NCBI RefSeq assembly: GCF_010500215.1
Contig: NZ_JAAGOY010000008.1
Span: forward strand, 96,227 to 160,226
DNA length: 64,000 bases
Source: Aliiroseovarius sp. PrR006
GTDB lineage: Bacteria > Pseudomonadota > Alphaproteobacteria > Rhodobacterales > Rhodobacteraceae
Reading direction: 5' to 3'
The notes below the pieces were generated by a model. It saw nothing but the letters and a program-made list of their open reading frames with translations. It made no database searches and was not told the DNA's origin. The position numbers and the translations under genes were made by a program. Positions 62,501-64,000 of the stretch are shown here, piece by piece. The stretch's first letter is position 1. The number at the start of each line of letters is the position of its first letter.

Positions 62501-63901
62501 TCAGATGCCCAGATCGCGATAAGCGTGGGCGACCTCTTCGATCGCAAGAACATAGCCAGCATTTCTGAGCGTTTCCAAGCTGGGTTCGTTTTTCAAGCGG
62601 TCTGCCATATGGCGATAGGCGCTACGTATCATCTCTTCCAGTCCGGATCGCACAAGGTCCAACTCCGATCCGGTCTCGGCAAGATCCGAGCGGATATGCG
62701 AGGGGATCGCCTCAAGTCTTGCGCCCTCGATCAAATCGGCAACATGCGAGAACCGCCGTTGCGAAATTCGCCGCTCCATCAATCCAAATGGCATATGGCT
62801 TAGGTTTTTCACCCATTCAAAGTAGCTTACGATGACACCGCCGGCGTTGGCGCATAGATCGGGGATCACGTCGATACCGCGCGAGCCAAGGATGGCGTCC
62901 GCTTCAAAGTCGATCGGACCATTTGCGGCCTCGACTATGATACTAGCCTTTATGTCATGCGCATTTTCCGCGGTGATGACGTTCTCTTGCGCCGCAGGAA
63001 TCAGGATGTCACAATCCGTGCAGATGGCAGTAGGCGAAGGTACTTCAATCCTGCCGACGGGGGAATTAGCAATGCTCCCTCCCTGCTCGACGTGCTGAAA
63101 CAGTGCTTCAATGTCGATGCCAGTCTCATCGAAAAGATTGGCATCGCGTTCAAGGATACCAACGATCTTGGCGCCGTACTCGCGCACCAGCGTCAAAGCG
63201 GCATGCGATCCGACATTGCCAAACCCCTGAATAATGATCCGCGCATCGCGAAGGCCGTCCTTGTGGCCCTGATATTCCAGATGCTCGGCAAGCACATAAG
63301 CAACGCCACGCCCGGTTGCTTCGGTTCGCCCGGCGATCCCCCCACGCGACAGGGGCTTTCCGGTGACACATGCGGCAGCATTCAACGTCTCTTGCGGGGC
63401 GATGCGACGAAACTCATCCGCCATCCAAGCCATTTCGCGTTCACCGGTCCCCATATCGGGGGCTGGCACGTTCCGACCGGGGCTGATCAATCCGCGACGG
63501 GCCAGTTCTTGCGTGAACCGCCGCGTGATCTTTTCGATTTCCGGTTCCGTCCAGTCGCGTGGATCAATGCACAAAGCACCTTTTGACCCACCGAAAGGAA
63601 CCCCTGACAGCGCATTTTTCAGCGTCATCAACGCCGCCAGCGCCTCGACTTCATCTCCGTTTGCATCTGGTGCATAGCGAATGCCGCCTTTGACCGGCTC
63701 GTTCTGTTCCGAATGGACCGCACGCCAACCCGTGAAACTGATGAACTCCCCCCTGAGGCGCACCCCAAACGAGACCCGATAGATAGAGTTGGTCGCCTTG
63801 ATGCGCTCTGTCAGCCCAGGGGAAAGGTCGAGATGTTGGAATGCTCGGTCGAAGTTGGCTTCGACACTGTGCAGGAAGGATGAGCCTTGGTTGGACGACA
63901 T
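62501..63901 (-). CDS. Glu/Leu/Phe/Val dehydrogenase family protein, probable glutamate dehydrogenase
   Basis: This is a 466-residue enzyme of the amino-acid dehydrogenase family. The substrate domain has PVKGGIRYAPDANGDEVEALAALMTLKNAL near 75 (catalytic Lys in GGSKGALCIDP near 105) and PAPDMGTGEREMAW near 150. The NAD domain has the motif GFGNVGSHAALTL near 230 and VEAANGPIDFEAD near 328. It reversibly converts glutamate to 2-oxoglutarate and ammonia, probably with NAD and a catabolic role. It is downstream of etfA on the same strand with 2 bases between. Leucine or another amino acid as substrate cannot be ruled out. Confidence 0.9.
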   Translation of the reverse strand: MSSNQGSSFLHSVEANFDRAFQHLDLSPGLTERIKATNSIYRVSFGVRLRGEFISFTGWRAVHSEQNEPVKGGIRYAPDANGDEVEALAALMTLKNALSGVPFGGSKGALCIDPRDWTEPEIEKITRRFTQELARRGLISPGRNVPAPDMGTGEREMAWMADEFRRIAPQETLNAAACVTGKPLSRGGIAGRTEATGRGVAYVLAEHLEYQGHKDGLRDARIIIQGFGNVGSHAALTLVREYGAKIVGILERDANLFDETGIDIEALFQHVEQGGSIANSPVGRIEVPSPTAICTDCDILIPAAQENVITAENAHDIKASIIVEAANGPIDFEADAILGSRGIDVIPDLCANAGGVIVSYFEWVKNLSHMPFGLMERRISQRRFSHVADLIEGARLEAIPSHIRSDLAETGSELDLVRSGLEEMIRSAYRHMADRLKNEPSLETLRNAGYVLAIEEVAHAYRDLGI

Positions 63902-63903
63902 CG

Positions 63904-64000
63904 TTACACCCCCTCAAGCATCACCGGCACAGCTTCGAAGAGGTCGGCAACCAGACCGAAATCGGCGACCTGGAAGATCGGTGCTTCTTCGTCTTTGTTG
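63904..64000 (-). CDS. etfA: Electron transfer flavoprotein alpha subunit, C-terminus only
   Basis: The last 31 codons before the stop at 63904 read [21 protein letters not shown] and then [10 protein letters not shown], the conserved C-terminal FAD-binding end of EtfA. The rest lies beyond the window. EtfAB passes electrons from acyl-CoA and dimethylglycine-type dehydrogenases to ETF:quinone oxidoreductase. Confidence 0.85.
   Translation of the reverse strand, partial: NKDEEAPIFQVADFGLVADLFEAVPVMLEGV

Noticed and set aside
1..64000. CRISPR arrays, tRNA or rRNA genes, prophage or integrase
   Set aside because: No regularly spaced repeats, cloverleaf-like sequences or phage/integrase products were found on reading through.

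Overview
The window looks like a chromosomal segment of a marine alphaproteobacterium of the Rhodobacterales (Roseobacter group). Reasons: high-GC coding sequence, two TRAP transporters, a sulfoacetaldehyde (Xsc) pathway, MarR/RND, LacI and IclR regulators beside substrate-specific operons, a Rhodobacter TakP-like TRAP binding protein and an RTX-type secreted protein. No rRNA, tRNA, CRISPR array, intact insertion sequence or prophage was seen.

Layout. 1-4313 (minus): TRAP transporter of the TakP/mannitol-chloroaromatic type; the large permease runs off the left edge. 4674-9265 (plus): MarR regulator, RND adaptor, RND pump. 9429-11336 (minus): secreted CAP-domain RTX protein. 11776-25734: capsule/exopolysaccharide locus with a Wza-like outer-membrane exporter, two KpsE-like inner-membrane proteins, KpsM/KpsT ABC exporter, two GT4 glycosyltransferases, an AGE-family epimerase, GDP-mannose synthesis (ManC plus phosphomannomutase), a CDP-alcohol phosphotransferase and one protein of unknown function. 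26359-42700: a large catabolic island built around a sugar-type ABC importer, a LacI regulator and four SnoaL-like proteins. It also carries a histidinol-dehydrogenase-like enzyme, SDR, bicupin, MetE-C-like protein, RraA-like protein, alpha/beta hydrolase, amidohydrolase and thioesterase. I know of no described pathway with this gene set. 42781-43369: two gene remnants with internal deletions. 43468-53323: a complete isethionate/sulfoacetaldehyde locus (IclR regulator, TRAP importer, GMC dehydrogenase, Xsc, YeiH-type exporter, Pta). 54353-62402: XRE-cupin regulator, Dpp/Opp-type peptide ABC importer and aminopeptidase P. 62501-64000 (minus): glutamate dehydrogenase family protein and the 3' end of etfA.

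How the parts work together. The isethionate locus reads as a full route: TRAP uptake, oxidation to sulfoacetaldehyde, Xsc to acetyl phosphate plus sulfite, Pta to acetyl-CoA, with an exporter for the sulfur anion. The peptide locus couples uptake to cleavage of X-Pro bonds. The catabolic island splits into two divergent arms that meet at 40218-40352. There two near-identical LacI-type palindromes suggest one regulator controls uptake and enzymes together. Its substrate cannot be named from sequence; a sugar-, polyol- or lactone-like compound is the simplest guess.
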